From: Verrucomicrobiota bacterium
GTDB taxonomy: Bacteria > Verrucomicrobiota > Verrucomicrobiia > Methylacidiphilales > Verrucolacustridaceae
Reading direction: 5' to 3'
DNA: 33,824 bases
Assembly: GCA_010028775.1 (NCBI GenBank)
Contig: RHAF01000003.1
Location: 1 to 33,824, forward strand
Part shown: positions 1 through 9,610 of the stretch, one piece after another
How the letters are laid out: every line of letters starts with the position of its first letter
Numbering within the stretch: position 1 is the first letter of the stretch
Notes under the pieces: model-generated
The model's input: the letters and a program-made list of their open reading frames with translations, nothing else
Databases searched by the model: none
What the model was told of the DNA's origin: nothing
Made by a program: the position numbers and the translations under genes

Positions 1-390
1 CCCCTCTCCCAGGACTCCTCCTCCGTTCCTGCCCCGATCACCCCTGAAATTCCCCCCCGGCTCACGCCCACCGCGGCACCCGCTCATGTATCCGCGACCC
101 CAGAGAGTTCGACGGTTCTCGCCCGCCCCGATGCATCCCACAACTCCCCTCCTCTTTATCCGGAACAGGCACGGAAAAAAGGATGGGAGGGCACCGTTCT
201 TCTTCGGGCAAATATTTCAGCCCAAGGGGCGGTCGAATCCATCACTTTGGTCCAAGGATCCGGGCATGGACTTCTGGATCAGGCTGCGACCACAGCCGTG
301 AGGCAATGGCGGTTTTTCCCAAAAAGGGTCGCCGGTCAACCCACCCCTTCCGTGGTGGAGATTCCGGTGAAGTTTTCCTTAAAACACTGA
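1..390 (+). CDS. TonB family protein, C-terminal domain (5' truncated by window edge)
   Basis: Frame 1 is open from base 1 to TGA at 388-390. It translates to ...LYPEQARKKGWEGTVLLRANISAQGAVESITLVQGSGHGLLDQAATTAVRQWRFFPKRVAGQPTPSVVEIPVKFSLKH*, with the TonB C-terminal pattern YP..A...G.EG.V.L...I...G.V....V..SG...LD.AA..AV..WRF.P and a Pro-rich linker before it. It is absent from the ORF track because it has no start in the window. Confidence 0.9.
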   Translation, partial: PLSQDSSSVPAPITPEIPPRLTPTAAPAHVSATPESSTVLARPDASHNSPPLYPEQARKKGWEGTVLLRANISAQGAVESITLVQGSGHGLLDQAATTAVRQWRFFPKRVAGQPTPSVVEIPVKFSLKH

Positions 391-401
391 CAAACCAATC
401 T

Positions 402-434
402 AACCTTGGCTCGGGGGCTTCCCCCGCCTAGGTT
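402..434 (+). terminator. GC-rich intergenic hairpin between TonB-like gene and tig (no U-tract)
   Basis: AACCTTGGCTCGGGGGCTTCCCCCGCCTAGGTT: outer arms AACCT/AGGTT and inner stem CGGGGG-CTT-CCCCCG. Confidence 0.4.
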
Positions 435-446
435 GCAGGGCTGGTG

Positions 447-1724
447 ATGAAGATTTCCTTGGAAAACATGGGAGGTTGCCGGCGCCGCGATCATGTTCGC
501 AAAAAGGAGAACGAGGTTGCCCAATCCTTTCAGAAGTCGGCCCGCCTGCCGGGGTTCCGCCCCGGGAAGGCCCCCATCGAAATGGTGCGCCGACGCTATG
601 CACCCGACATCCAGGCCGAGCTAAGGGAAAATCTTCTTCGCGAAGGCCTCCGCCACGCCATGGAGAAAGAAAAGCTCACCTTGGTGGATGATCCCGCTGT
701 CGAGGAGGCTAACTTCGAAAAAGACAGCAAATTTAAGTTTATCCTTCGGGTTGATCTGGCCCCCGAGTTCAAGGTTCCCGCTGCCAAGGGACTCAAGATC
801 GCAAAAAAAACCGCCGAACCGGTCACCGATGCGGATGTCGCCTCCGCTCTTTCTCGGATCGCCGAGCCTCACGCACATTTCCACACCCTTCCCGCACGCG
901 CAGCCAAGGAGGGTGATTTCGCCGTGGTCGATTACGAGGGAACCTGCGGGGGCAAAAAAATCATCGAACTGGCCCCCGAGTCCGGCCAAGTCGCCGGGGC
1001 GAAGAAACTTTGGCTTTGGCTAAGGCCCGACTCCTTTCTTCCCGGTTTTGTCACGGGCCTCTACGGAATCCAACCCGGTGAAACCAGGACGGTGGAGGTC
1101 AAATTTCCCGATGACTTCCCCCACACTCCCCTGCGCGGCCAGACCGGTCGCTATGAGGTGACCCTGCATGAGCTCAAGGAACGTCACGTTCCGGAGGTTG
1201 ACGAGGCTTTCTGCCAGGAAAATTACAAGCTCCCCAAGTCCGAAATCGAAAAAAGAATCCGCGAGGATTTGACCGCCTCCCGTGAATCCGCCATCCGCTC
1301 GGAGGAATCCCGTGCCATCACCGAGACCCTCCTCAAATCAACCAAAATGGACGTGCCCGAACCCCTTCTGGAAGAGGAACGCCGCCGCCTGGTGGCCCGT
1401 CTGGTGGAGGAAAACCAGCGACGGGGCGTATCCTCCGAGGAACTCCTCAAGCACAAGGACGAGATTCTCGCCGCTGCCGGACGCAACGCCGAGGAGAACG
1501 TCAAACTCTCCTTTCTGCTCCGCAAAATAGCTGAGGCCGAGAAAATCGAGGTTTCCGAGGAGGAGGTTTTCCATGAAGTGGCCCACCTGGCCTCGCATTC
1601 GGGCCAGGATGTAAGGCTCTTTGCAAAACGTCTTCAGAAGTCAGGATCGTTACCCTCACTTGCTGACACCCTGTTGCGCAGAAAGACGGTTGATTTCCTT
1701 TTGCAACACGCCATCCGTAGTTAG
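447..1724 (+). CDS. tig: Trigger factor (peptidyl-prolyl isomerase / ribosome-associated chaperone)
   Basis: SARLPGFRPGKAPIEMVRRRY ribosome-binding signature, PPIase-like GDFAVVDYEGTCGG, C-terminal chaperone domain, and tig-clpP-clpX synteny. Start taken as ATG 447; the ORF track uses GTG 444. Confidence 0.93.
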   Translation: MKISLENMGGCRRRDHVRKKENEVAQSFQKSARLPGFRPGKAPIEMVRRRYAPDIQAELRENLLREGLRHAMEKEKLTLVDDPAVEEANFEKDSKFKFILRVDLAPEFKVPAAKGLKIAKKTAEPVTDADVASALSRIAEPHAHFHTLPARAAKEGDFAVVDYEGTCGGKKIIELAPESGQVAGAKKLWLWLRPDSFLPGFVTGLYGIQPGETRTVEVKFPDDFPHTPLRGQTGRYEVTLHELKERHVPEVDEAFCQENYKLPKSEIEKRIREDLTASRESAIRSEESRAITETLLKSTKMDVPEPLLEEERRRLVARLVEENQRRGVSSEELLKHKDEILAAAGRNAEENVKLSFLLRKIAEAEKIEVSEEEVFHEVAHLASHSGQDVRLFAKRLQKSGSLPSLADTLLRRKTVDFLLQHAIRS

Positions 1725-1733
1725 TTTTTCCTC

Positions 1734-2357
1734 ATGAGCGCGGATTCCAAGGCCGATTACTTTGTCCCCAGCGTGATCGAACAGACGGGACGCGGGGAGC
1801 GTGCCTACGACATCTATTCCCGGCTTCTGAAGGACCGCATCGTTTTTATCGGAACGGCCATCGATGACAGCATGGCTAACTCGATCATCGCCCAGCTTCT
1901 TTTCCTCCAGATGGAGGACCCCAAAAAGGACGTCAATATCTACGTCCACTCCCCCGGCGGGTATGTCACCGCCGGATTGGCCATCTACGACACCATGCAG
2001 TACATCACCTGCGATGTGGCCACGTATTGCATCGGTCAGGCCGCAAGTATGGGAGCTGTCCTTCTCGCCGCCGGCACCAAGGGCAAGCGCTACTGCCTCC
2101 CTAACGCCCGGATCATGATTCACCAGCCGCTGGGTGGGGCACAGGGCCAAGCCACGGACATCAGCATCCAGGCTCAGGAAATCCTACGGGCCAAAAAACG
2201 CCTCAACGAGATTCTTGCCCATCACACCGGCCAGAAGTTTGAAACGGTGGAGAAAGACACGGACCGGGACCGCTTCATGTCGGCTGATGACGCCAAGACC
2301 TACGGCCTGGTTGACCACGTGGTCAGCTTCCGCAAGGAGCCCTCGACCGCCAAATAA
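1734..2357 (+). CDS. clpP: ATP-dependent Clp protease proteolytic subunit
   Basis: [31 protein letters not shown] (Ser nucleophile), [11 protein letters not shown] (catalytic His), [21 protein letters not shown]. Confidence 0.98.
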   Translation: MSADSKADYFVPSVIEQTGRGERAYDIYSRLLKDRIVFIGTAIDDSMANSIIAQLLFLQMEDPKKDVNIYVHSPGGYVTAGLAIYDTMQYITCDVATYCIGQAASMGAVLLAAGTKGKRYCLPNARIMIHQPLGGAQGQATDISIQAQEILRAKKRLNEILAHHTGQKFETVEKDTDRDRFMSADDAKTYGLVDHVVSFRKEPSTAK

Positions 2358-2372
2358 TCCACCGGAGCCTGC

Positions 2373-3641
2373 ATGGCCCGACCCACCCACCTCACCCTCT
2401 GTTCCTTCTGCGGCAAGAGTCATGCGGAGGTCAAAAAGCTGATCGCCGGTCCAGGGGTCTATATTTGCGACAACTGCATCACCCTCTGCACCAACATTCT
2501 CAATCGGGAGACCTCGGGGGATGGCACCAAACAAACTCTCCTCAAGAAGCTGCCCAAACCCAGGGAGATCCGCGCGGAACTCGACCGCCACGTCGTCGGG
2601 CAGGACCGCGCCAAACGTACCTTGGCTGTTGCTGTTCATAATCATTACAAGCGCGTTCGCGGGGACCAGTCCGATGCCCTTCCCACCGATCATGCCGACG
2701 TGGAATTGGAAAAGAGCAACATCCTCCTAATCGGTCCCACCGGCTCCGGCAAAACCCTCCTGGCGCGGACTCTTGCCCGGATCCTTGACGTCCCCTTCGC
2801 CATTGCCGACGCCACCTCGCTTACCGAGGCAGGGTATGTCGGGGAGGATGTCGAGACCATCATTCTCCGCCTCCTGCAGAATGCCGACTACGACGTCAAA
2901 CGGGCGGAACTTGGTATTGTCTACATCGATGAGATCGACAAAATTGGACGCAAGTCGGACAGCGCTTCGATCACCCGCGACGTTTCCGGCGAAGGAGTAC
3001 AACAGGGCTTGCTCAAGATTTTGGAAGGCACGGTCTGTCAGGTCCCCCCCCAGGGCGGCCGCAAACACCCACAACAGGACCACATCGCGGTCAACACCCA
3101 GAACATCCTCTTCATTTGCGGCGGCGGCTTTGTCGGGTTGGAGGAGATCGTCCACAAACGCCTGGGCGGTCGAGCGCTAGGCTTTGGCTCCGATCTTGCC
3201 TCGGCCAAGGGAGTGAAAGAGGACGGTTTGGGGCTTCTCCGCTACACCGAACCGGACGATCTGCTTCGCTTCGGCATGATTCCCGAATTCATCGGCCGCC
3301 TCCCGGTGCTGACCCATCTCAGCCCCCTGACCGCGGACGAACTCATCTCCGTCCTCACCGATCCAAAAAACTCCCTCACCCGCCAATATGCCAAACTTCT
3401 CGGGATGGAGGGGGTAAAACTCAATTTTACCCGTGATGCCCTGCGTTGCCTTGCCGAGGCGGCCCTGAAGAAAGGCACCGGGGCCAGGGCCCTGCGGAGC
3501 CTTCTCGAAGGCATGATGCTCGACCTGATGTACGACATCCCCTCCCGGGACGACGTGGAGGAGGTGATCATCAACCGCGCCGTGGCCGAAGGCCAACGCG
3601 GGCCGATCATCAAACGAAAGGAATCCCGGAAGGCCGCCTAG
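2373..3641 (+). CDS. clpX: ATP-dependent Clp protease ATP-binding subunit ClpX
   Basis: N-terminal zinc finger [26 protein letters not shown], Walker [16 protein letters not shown], Walker [41 protein letters not shown]. Confidence 0.98.
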   Translation: MARPTHLTLCSFCGKSHAEVKKLIAGPGVYICDNCITLCTNILNRETSGDGTKQTLLKKLPKPREIRAELDRHVVGQDRAKRTLAVAVHNHYKRVRGDQSDALPTDHADVELEKSNILLIGPTGSGKTLLARTLARILDVPFAIADATSLTEAGYVGEDVETIILRLLQNADYDVKRAELGIVYIDEIDKIGRKSDSASITRDVSGEGVQQGLLKILEGTVCQVPPQGGRKHPQQDHIAVNTQNILFICGGGFVGLEEIVHKRLGGRALGFGSDLASAKGVKEDGLGLLRYTEPDDLLRFGMIPEFIGRLPVLTHLSPLTADELISVLTDPKNSLTRQYAKLLGMEGVKLNFTRDALRCLAEAALKKGTGARALRSLLEGMMLDLMYDIPSRDDVEEVIINRAVAEGQRGPIIKRKESRKAA

Positions 3642-3693
3642 TTTTAACGCGCCGATTTTAAAAAATTTTTTGCCCCAAGTTTGGTAGGGTCGT

Positions 3694-3743
3694 CTGTCCC
3701 CAAGAGCCCGATGCAAGCCTCCACCGCGGGCCGTCAGGGACAG
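3694..3743. other. Nested inverted-repeat element in clpX/aminotransferase convergent intergenic region
   Basis: CTGTCCC (3694-3700) pairs with GGGACAG (3737-3743); GCCCG (3706-3710) pairs with CGGGC (3727-3731). Role (terminator or small RNA) unknown. Confidence 0.45.
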
Positions 3744-3767
3744 TGGCCCCTATCTGGTCCAAAGCCT

Positions 3768-4850
3768 TCAGCCGATTTTCTTCAGCCCGTCCGCTAAGCG
3801 CCCCCAAAGCTCCTCCATCCCCTTTTCCGTCTCATCCCCCATGTGGGAAACCCTGAAGGTCTGGCCCTTGAGTTTGCCGTACCCTCCGTCGAAAATCGCC
3901 CCGTGGGTTTCCTTCAACCAGGCGATCCACTTTGCGATATCCACCCCGCGGGTGTTCTTTCCGCAGGTTAAGCTCAACGATTCGTAACCCTTCTCGGGAA
4001 AAACCTCAAAGCCGTGGGCCGCCAGCCACGCCCGGCCGCGCTCGGCGTTCTTTTGGTGACGGACATGGCGCTGGCCCACGCCTTCCTTCTCAATCTCGGC
4101 CAATTTCACCTCCAAGGCGTAAAGATGGGAAATGGAGGGGGTGCAGGGCGTCATGTTGTTCTCCGCCTGCTTGCGGAACTCCAGGAAATCGTAGTAATAA
4201 CCGCGATCCTTGACCTTTTCCGACCGCTGATAGGCCCGCTCACTCACGGAAAAAAGCGCCGCGCCCGGGGGCAAAGCCAGGGCCTTCTGCGTCCCGCAGA
4301 GCATCACATCGAGTCCCAGCTCATCGAAGGGGATCGGAGTGACGCTGAAGGATGAGACCGTGTCGGTGATCAGCATGACATCGGGAAACTTGGTGCGGAT
4401 TAACCGGGCGATCTCTGCCAGGGGGCTGAGGACGCCGGTGGAGGTCTCATGATGAATCAGGGTCAGAGCGTCATACCCTCCTTTGGAGAGCTCCTTCTCG
4501 ATCATCTCCGGCTTGATGGCCTGTCCCCATTCCACCTGAACTTTGCCCGCTTCCTTGCCACACTTTTGAGCCACATCGAACCACTTGTCCGAGAAGGCGC
4601 CATTCATGCAGACCAGCACTTTTTTCTGCACCAAGTTCCGCAGGGAGGCCTCCATCACGGACCAAGCCGACCCCGTGCCCAAAAAGACGGGTTGCTGGGT
4701 TTGAAAAAGTTTACGCAGGCTGGGTTGCACCCGGGCATACAGCTCCTGAAATCCCTTCCCCCGATGTCCGATCATCGGCCCTCCGAAGGCCTGGCGCACG
4801 GGGGGGGAGATCTCCACCGGGCCTGGGATAAACAATTTGATGTGGGGCAT
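3768..4850 (-). CDS. Class V aminotransferase (alanine-glyoxylate / serine-glyoxylate aminotransferase-like)
   Basis: MPHIKLFIPGPVEISPPVRQAFGGPMIGHRGKGFQELY start; GTGSAWSVMEASLRNL; HHETSTGVL; DTVSSF; CGTQKALALPPGAA (PLP Lys). Start chosen at the internal Met rather than the ORF-track Met at 4886. Confidence 0.9.
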   Translation of the reverse strand: MPHIKLFIPGPVEISPPVRQAFGGPMIGHRGKGFQELYARVQPSLRKLFQTQQPVFLGTGSAWSVMEASLRNLVQKKVLVCMNGAFSDKWFDVAQKCGKEAGKVQVEWGQAIKPEMIEKELSKGGYDALTLIHHETSTGVLSPLAEIARLIRTKFPDVMLITDTVSSFSVTPIPFDELGLDVMLCGTQKALALPPGAALFSVSERAYQRSEKVKDRGYYYDFLEFRKQAENNMTPCTPSISHLYALEVKLAEIEKEGVGQRHVRHQKNAERGRAWLAAHGFEVFPEKGYESLSLTCGKNTRGVDIAKWIAWLKETHGAIFDGGYGKLKGQTFRVSHMGDETEKGMEELWGRLADGLKKIG

Positions 4851-4872
4851 GATTAGGGTAGATAGGGATTCT

Positions 4873-5922
4873 GTGCTAATTCGCAAACTTATCCTTTGTC
4901 TCGTCCTCTCCTACGTGGGCGCGTGGATCCTGCAGGCTCAGGTCAACTCCAGGGATCCGCAAAAAAGCCCCACCTTCCAGACCACCTGTGACAATGAGAT
5001 CAACAACGAACCCGTGGCCAAGGCTGTGCCTATTCAGACCACGGATACACCGGCCGCCTCCCTCCCCGCCCAACCGGTCGCTTCAAATGCCCAATCCAAT
5101 CCCGACATTACGGTTGACCAGATTGTCAAAAACGCCATCCGCCGGGACGAGGAGTTGCGCGAACTCCGGGAAGGTTTCACCTATCAGCTGAGGCTGGTGA
5201 CCGAGAGACTGGACGATGAGAACAAGGTAGTGCCCGAAAAGACCAAAACCGTCACCGCCAAGATCAAGCCGGGCAAAGACATCACCTTCAGTGCCGACTT
5301 TAACGACGATTCCAAGGATTCTGGAAATCCGGATTCATCCCAAACCAGTTATGCCGGTGCCACCGGGGGGCGGGGACTGAGATCCGCCCACAAAAAGGCC
5401 TCCGATGATGATGATGATTCCTCGAACAAGGACGTGGAAGATGCCAAAAAAGTCAATGCCATGCTCGATATGGGAAAAATCGCCCCCCGTTTCAAATACT
5501 CACGGATGGAGGATGAAACCGTCCGCGACCGCAAATGCTACGTCATCAAATTCTCCCCAAAAAAGGACCAACCCTTTTCCAGTCGCGAGGAGAAGGTCAT
5601 TAACAAGGTGGGCGGCACCATCTGGATCGACCAAAACGACTTCAGTATCGTCCAAACCAAGGGCAAACTTACCGAGGAGGTGGATGTAGCCTGGTTTCTT
5701 GCCACCATGAAGGGGTTGGACTTCAGCTACCAAACCAGCGAATTGCAAAGCATGAACATTCCCGTTCCTTCGGCCTTTTTCATGAATTTCGACCTCAACA
5801 TCATGGGTTACCGCATGGCCCAACGCCAAACCAGCCAGATGACCGATTATCAGCCCGTGAATTCCGTCACACCGCCCACCCCAAACAACCCACCCGCGGC
5901 CTCCCCTGCCCCGTCCCAGTAA
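4873..5922 (+). CDS. Secreted LolA-like (outer-membrane lipoprotein-sorting-like) protein
   Basis: Signal peptide-like (V/M)LIRKLILCLVLSYVGAWILQAQ from GTG 4873 within ORF 4837-5922. C-terminal half with GGTIWIDQNDFSIVQTKGKLTEEVDV resembles LolA/LolB-like beta proteins. Confidence 0.6.
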   Translation: MLIRKLILCLVLSYVGAWILQAQVNSRDPQKSPTFQTTCDNEINNEPVAKAVPIQTTDTPAASLPAQPVASNAQSNPDITVDQIVKNAIRRDEELRELREGFTYQLRLVTERLDDENKVVPEKTKTVTAKIKPGKDITFSADFNDDSKDSGNPDSSQTSYAGATGGRGLRSAHKKASDDDDDSSNKDVEDAKKVNAMLDMGKIAPRFKYSRMEDETVRDRKCYVIKFSPKKDQPFSSREEKVINKVGGTIWIDQNDFSIVQTKGKLTEEVDVAWFLATMKGLDFSYQTSELQSMNIPVPSAFFMNFDLNIMGYRMAQRQTSQMTDYQPVNSVTPPTPNNPPAASPAPSQ

Positions 5923-5932
5923 GAATCTTGGG

Positions 5933-6685
5933 TTATCGGCGCACGGTCCCGGAGAGACTCTGTCCCAACCTTTTCTGCCCGTCCCAACGGGCCCAGCCGG
6001 ATGCCTTCCAGAGAAAGATCAGGGCAACAATCCCAAGAATCGATCGGATCAGCTGGCCAAACTGGGACCCAAAAAGAATTTTCTTTTGCCGATCCATCAC
6101 CGACTGCCGCTCCTCGTTAAGCCTGCTCTCCTGGGCCTTCACCTCATCTTTTAGGTTTTGCAGGAACGCCGTTAGATCCACCGGATTTTTTTTGGCGTTG
6201 GCGGTGTTGTACCGAATGACCATTTTTTGTTGCTCTGCCTCGGGAAGATTGAGGGTGGTTTCCTCGACCAGTTTCACCCTCTTCAATTGCTCCTCCATTT
6301 GAACATTCAAGCTGTAGGCGCTGAGTCGGAATAATCGCGCAGCGGCATTCATGGAGACCGGGATGATCGCCACGTAAAACACAGCAAGACAGAGCGGGGC
6401 CCAGGACAAGCCGGCAAGGACAACCCTCTCCAATTTCACTCGAAAGTAACGGGGATGGATAAAAAACAAGGCCAACCCAAGAACAATCAAGGGGATCCGA
6501 TCGGTCATGGAAGCGCAAAACCTCATTTCCGAGGATGGGTCACGGAGTTGAAGGCTGAAAAGAGCCGCAATACTTTCCATGAAGAAAAAAGCCACCAAGG
6601 CACCGCCCACAATACGGAATATTTGGATCCCGGCTAAAACCGAGCGCTCGGCCGGAGTGGATGTGCTTACCCTCCCAGATTCCAT
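5933..6685 (-). CDS. Membrane protein resembling cyanobacterial HpsJ
   Basis: Two N-terminal TM segments, a third TM, a long charged/coiled stretch (MEEQLKRVKLVEETTLNLPEAEQQKMVIRYN...), then a C-terminal TM. Start inferred at MESGRVSTSTPAERSVLAG, since the ORF-track extension to 6895 overlaps the divergent amylase. Confidence 0.5.
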   Translation of the reverse strand: MESGRVSTSTPAERSVLAGIQIFRIVGGALVAFFFMESIAALFSLQLRDPSSEMRFCASMTDRIPLIVLGLALFFIHPRYFRVKLERVVLAGLSWAPLCLAVFYVAIIPVSMNAAARLFRLSAYSLNVQMEEQLKRVKLVEETTLNLPEAEQQKMVIRYNTANAKKNPVDLTAFLQNLKDEVKAQESRLNEERQSVMDRQKKILFGSQFGQLIRSILGIVALIFLWKASGWARWDGQKRLGQSLSGTVRR

Positions 6686-6773
6686 CGGAAGATTCTGCCC
6701 TAAATGGAATATGGAAGGCAATCCACCGGAATCCCTTCTCGCCCTGCTGTGCATGGGGGATAGTTTATTCTCC

Positions 6774-8687
6774 ATGGCAAACCTGCCTCGCTCCGGATTC
6801 ATAACTGGTCTTTCCAGCCTCATTCCCGCCCTCTTTTTCGCAACCATCTCCACCACTTCGGCCGGGGAAACCCCGAAAGCCGAGTCCCCGGACATAACCT
6901 GGCCTCAACACGCCATTTGGTATCAGATTTTCCCCGAACGCTTCCGAAACGGGGACCCCGCGAACGACCCCACCGCGGAGTACAGCCAGGTCCCCGACAT
7001 CGCGAGAAGTAGCTGGTCCATCATGCCCTGGACCGGAGAGTGGTATGCCATGGAGAAATGGGAAAAGCCGCTGGGGCCGGATGCCTATGCCTCGAGCGGT
7101 CACCGCCGCTACGGGGGGGATTTTCAAGGAATCATGGACAAACTCGACTACCTCAAGGAACTGGGGATCACCGCTCTCTACCTCAACCCGATTTTTGAAT
7201 CCCCCTCCCTGCACAAATATGACGCACGCTCCTACCACCATGCCGACCCTCACTTTGGACCCGATCCGGCAGGAGACAAAACGATGACGTCCGGTGAATC
7301 GGCCGATCCGGCAACCTGGAAATGGACCGCGGCCGACAAACTATTCCTTGAATTGGTCCGCCAGGCCCATCTTCGCGGAATCCGCGTGATCCTCGATGGG
7401 GTGTTCAACCACTGCTCCACCGAATTCTTCGCCTTTGCGGACCTTCGTGAAAAACAGGAAAAGTCGGCATACAAAGACTGGTTTGATGTGAAGAAATTCG
7501 ATGACCCCGCCACCCCCGATAAAAACGAATTTGAATACGCCGGATGGTGGGGGGTGAAAGGCATGCCCGAATTCACCGATATCCCGGGTGAAAACGGACG
7601 TAAAACACTGCCTCCCGGCGTCCGGGACTATCTATTCGCCGTGACCAAGCGGTGGATGGATCCAAACAACGATGGCGATCCCTCGGATGGAATCGACGGA
7701 TGGCGGCTGGATGTGGCCAATGAAGTGGGAACCGGGTTTTGGTCCGACTGGAATGAATTCGTAAAAAAGATCAACCCGTCCGCCTACACCACTCCGGAAA
7801 TATGGGTGGAAAACGCTCCGGATTTCGTCAAGGAGGGCAAGTTTGACGGGGTGATGAACTATTACTCCTTCAGTATGCCCGTCAAAGGAGGGCTGATTGA
7901 CGGCACCCTGCCCATCCGCGCATTCGCCCAGATGATCGAGGATCGGCGTAAAAGATTCCCTCCCGGGCAACAAACCGTTCTGCAAAACCTTTTCGACTCC
8001 CATGACACGGCCCGAATGGCCTCCATGATCGTCAATCGTGACCGGCCCTACTACTCATCCGCCGAGAGTTTTTCCTACGATGCCGATGTTCATGCCGGGA
8101 GCCATGACAGACCGTACCTGATCCGCAAACCAACCGACCCGGAGCGGGGTCTGCAAAGAATGTTGGTCCTGTTCCAGATGACTTATCCTGGAGCCCCATA
8201 CCTCTACTACGGAGTGGAGGCGGGGATGTGGGGAGGAGATGACCCGGATGATCGGCAACCCATGGTCTGGCCGGACCTGCATTTTGAGCCCCAGAAAATC
8301 AGCCCGGGGGGGCAACCAACAAGAAACGATGACCTTAATTTTGACGCCAACCTGCACAACTACTATCGCGATGCCATTGCCCTGCGAAAGAAATATCCGG
8401 CACTGGTGGATGGGGCGATGCAGTTGATCGGCGCAGACAACACCTCCCGCATGTTTGGCTTTGCCCGAAGCTGCGGAACAGAGACCATGGTGGCCGTGTT
8501 CAACCGGTCCGAGACTGTTCAGACCTTTCGCTTTAACTTCGGCACCACGGACGGCAGTTCCCCGAATCCCCTTGTCCCCGTCTTTGTATCCCAAGGGAAA
8601 ATCAGTGATGCTTTGGTCAAACAGGGACCAGGCAAAGTGGAGATCACCCTGCCGGGTTGGACAGGAGCACTCCTGCGCTTGGACTAG
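6774..8687 (+). CDS. Secreted alpha-amylase family GH13 protein (cyclomaltodextrinase/neopullulanase-like)
   Basis: Signal-like [62 protein letters not shown] (nucleophile Asp); [12 protein letters not shown] (acid/base Glu); [10 protein letters not shown] (third Asp). Confidence 0.95.
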   Translation: MANLPRSGFITGLSSLIPALFFATISTTSAGETPKAESPDITWPQHAIWYQIFPERFRNGDPANDPTAEYSQVPDIARSSWSIMPWTGEWYAMEKWEKPLGPDAYASSGHRRYGGDFQGIMDKLDYLKELGITALYLNPIFESPSLHKYDARSYHHADPHFGPDPAGDKTMTSGESADPATWKWTAADKLFLELVRQAHLRGIRVILDGVFNHCSTEFFAFADLREKQEKSAYKDWFDVKKFDDPATPDKNEFEYAGWWGVKGMPEFTDIPGENGRKTLPPGVRDYLFAVTKRWMDPNNDGDPSDGIDGWRLDVANEVGTGFWSDWNEFVKKINPSAYTTPEIWVENAPDFVKEGKFDGVMNYYSFSMPVKGGLIDGTLPIRAFAQMIEDRRKRFPPGQQTVLQNLFDSHDTARMASMIVNRDRPYYSSAESFSYDADVHAGSHDRPYLIRKPTDPERGLQRMLVLFQMTYPGAPYLYYGVEAGMWGGDDPDDRQPMVWPDLHFEPQKISPGGQPTRNDDLNFDANLHNYYRDAIALRKKYPALVDGAMQLIGADNTSRMFGFARSCGTETMVAVFNRSETVQTFRFNFGTTDGSSPNPLVPVFVSQGKISDALVKQGPGKVEITLPGWTGALLRLD

Positions 8688-9544
8688 TCACTTCGCTCAA
8701 TAGGGGCACGCACCCGGTTCCCCCACTCGGTCCAGGAACCGTCGTAGTTGCGGACATTTTTCAGGCCCAACAGATAGCTCAGGACAAACCAGGTATGGCT
8801 GGATCTCTCGCCAATGCGGCAATACGCCACCACCTCGGTGTTTGGATTGAGTTGACAGCCTTCCAGGTAAATTTTTCCCAGTTCCTCTGCCGACTTAAAA
8901 GTCCCGTCCTCACAAACCGCTGTTTTCCAGGGAACACTTTTGGCCCCGGGAATGTGACCTCCCCGAAGCACACCCTCCTGGGGATATTCGGGCATGTGGG
9001 TGACCTCACCCTTGAATTCTCCTGGGGAGCGGACATCGATCAGGGGTTTTTTGGCATGACTGAAGGCCAGCGCGTCCTCGTAAAAGGCCCTGATTTCCGC
9101 GTCCAACCTTTTCGGAGGAATGGGGTATTTAGCCGGGGCCACCTTGGTTTTCTCACGGGTCAACGGTCGTTTCTCAAAAACCCATTTGTCCCGACCACCA
9201 TTCAGGACTTTGACCCGGGTATGACCAAACAGGCGGAACGCCCAGAGCGCGTAACAGGCCCACCAATTGGACTTGTCCCCGTAAAAAATCACCGTCGTCT
9301 CTGGGGTGATGCCGTTTCGCCCGCATAATTCGGCAAAGGCCTGGGTCGAAATGTAATCGCGCACCAACCCATCCTGTAGGTCTCGACGCCAATCGATATG
9401 CACCGCTCCGGGGAGGTGCCCGGTGTCATAGAGCAGAACATCCTCGTTACTCTCCACCACCCGGATCCCAGGATCGTTGAGATGTTCGGCCAGCCAACCG
9501 GTCTCCACTAGGGCTTCTGGATTCGCGTAGTTCTTGGTGCTCAT
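8684..9544 (-). CDS. Thiosulfate/3-mercaptopyruvate sulfurtransferase (tandem rhodanese)
   Basis: [47 protein letters not shown]; second domain [14 protein letters not shown]; active-site loop [14 protein letters not shown]. Start at [15 protein letters not shown]. Confidence 0.93.
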   Translation of the reverse strand: MSTKNYANPEALVETGWLAEHLNDPGIRVVESNEDVLLYDTGHLPGAVHIDWRRDLQDGLVRDYISTQAFAELCGRNGITPETTVIFYGDKSNWWACYALWAFRLFGHTRVKVLNGGRDKWVFEKRPLTREKTKVAPAKYPIPPKRLDAEIRAFYEDALAFSHAKKPLIDVRSPGEFKGEVTHMPEYPQEGVLRGGHIPGAKSVPWKTAVCEDGTFKSAEELGKIYLEGCQLNPNTEVVAYCRIGERSSHTWFVLSYLLGLKNVRNYDGSWTEWGNRVRAPIERSD

Positions 9545-9610
9545 GGGGTTTTTAATCTCCGGAAAAGCTAAAAATGCCAAAAAGGGGCCGGGATGCAACC
9601 GTCACCCGTG

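Noticed and set aside
3044-3051. Run of eight C in clpX as possible slippery or phase-variable site
   Set aside because: Frame is continuous and encodes the conserved [12 protein letters not shown] motif; no sign of frameshift.
3680-3760. Possible tRNA in the clpX downstream gap
   Set aside because: No cloverleaf: no identifiable D/T-arm consensus (GTTCRANNC) or acceptor pairing; better described as a nested hairpin.
8657-9328. 223-aa plus-strand ORF over the sulfurtransferase
   Set aside because: Antisense to an unambiguous rhodanese; begins inside the amylase 3' end; no motif.
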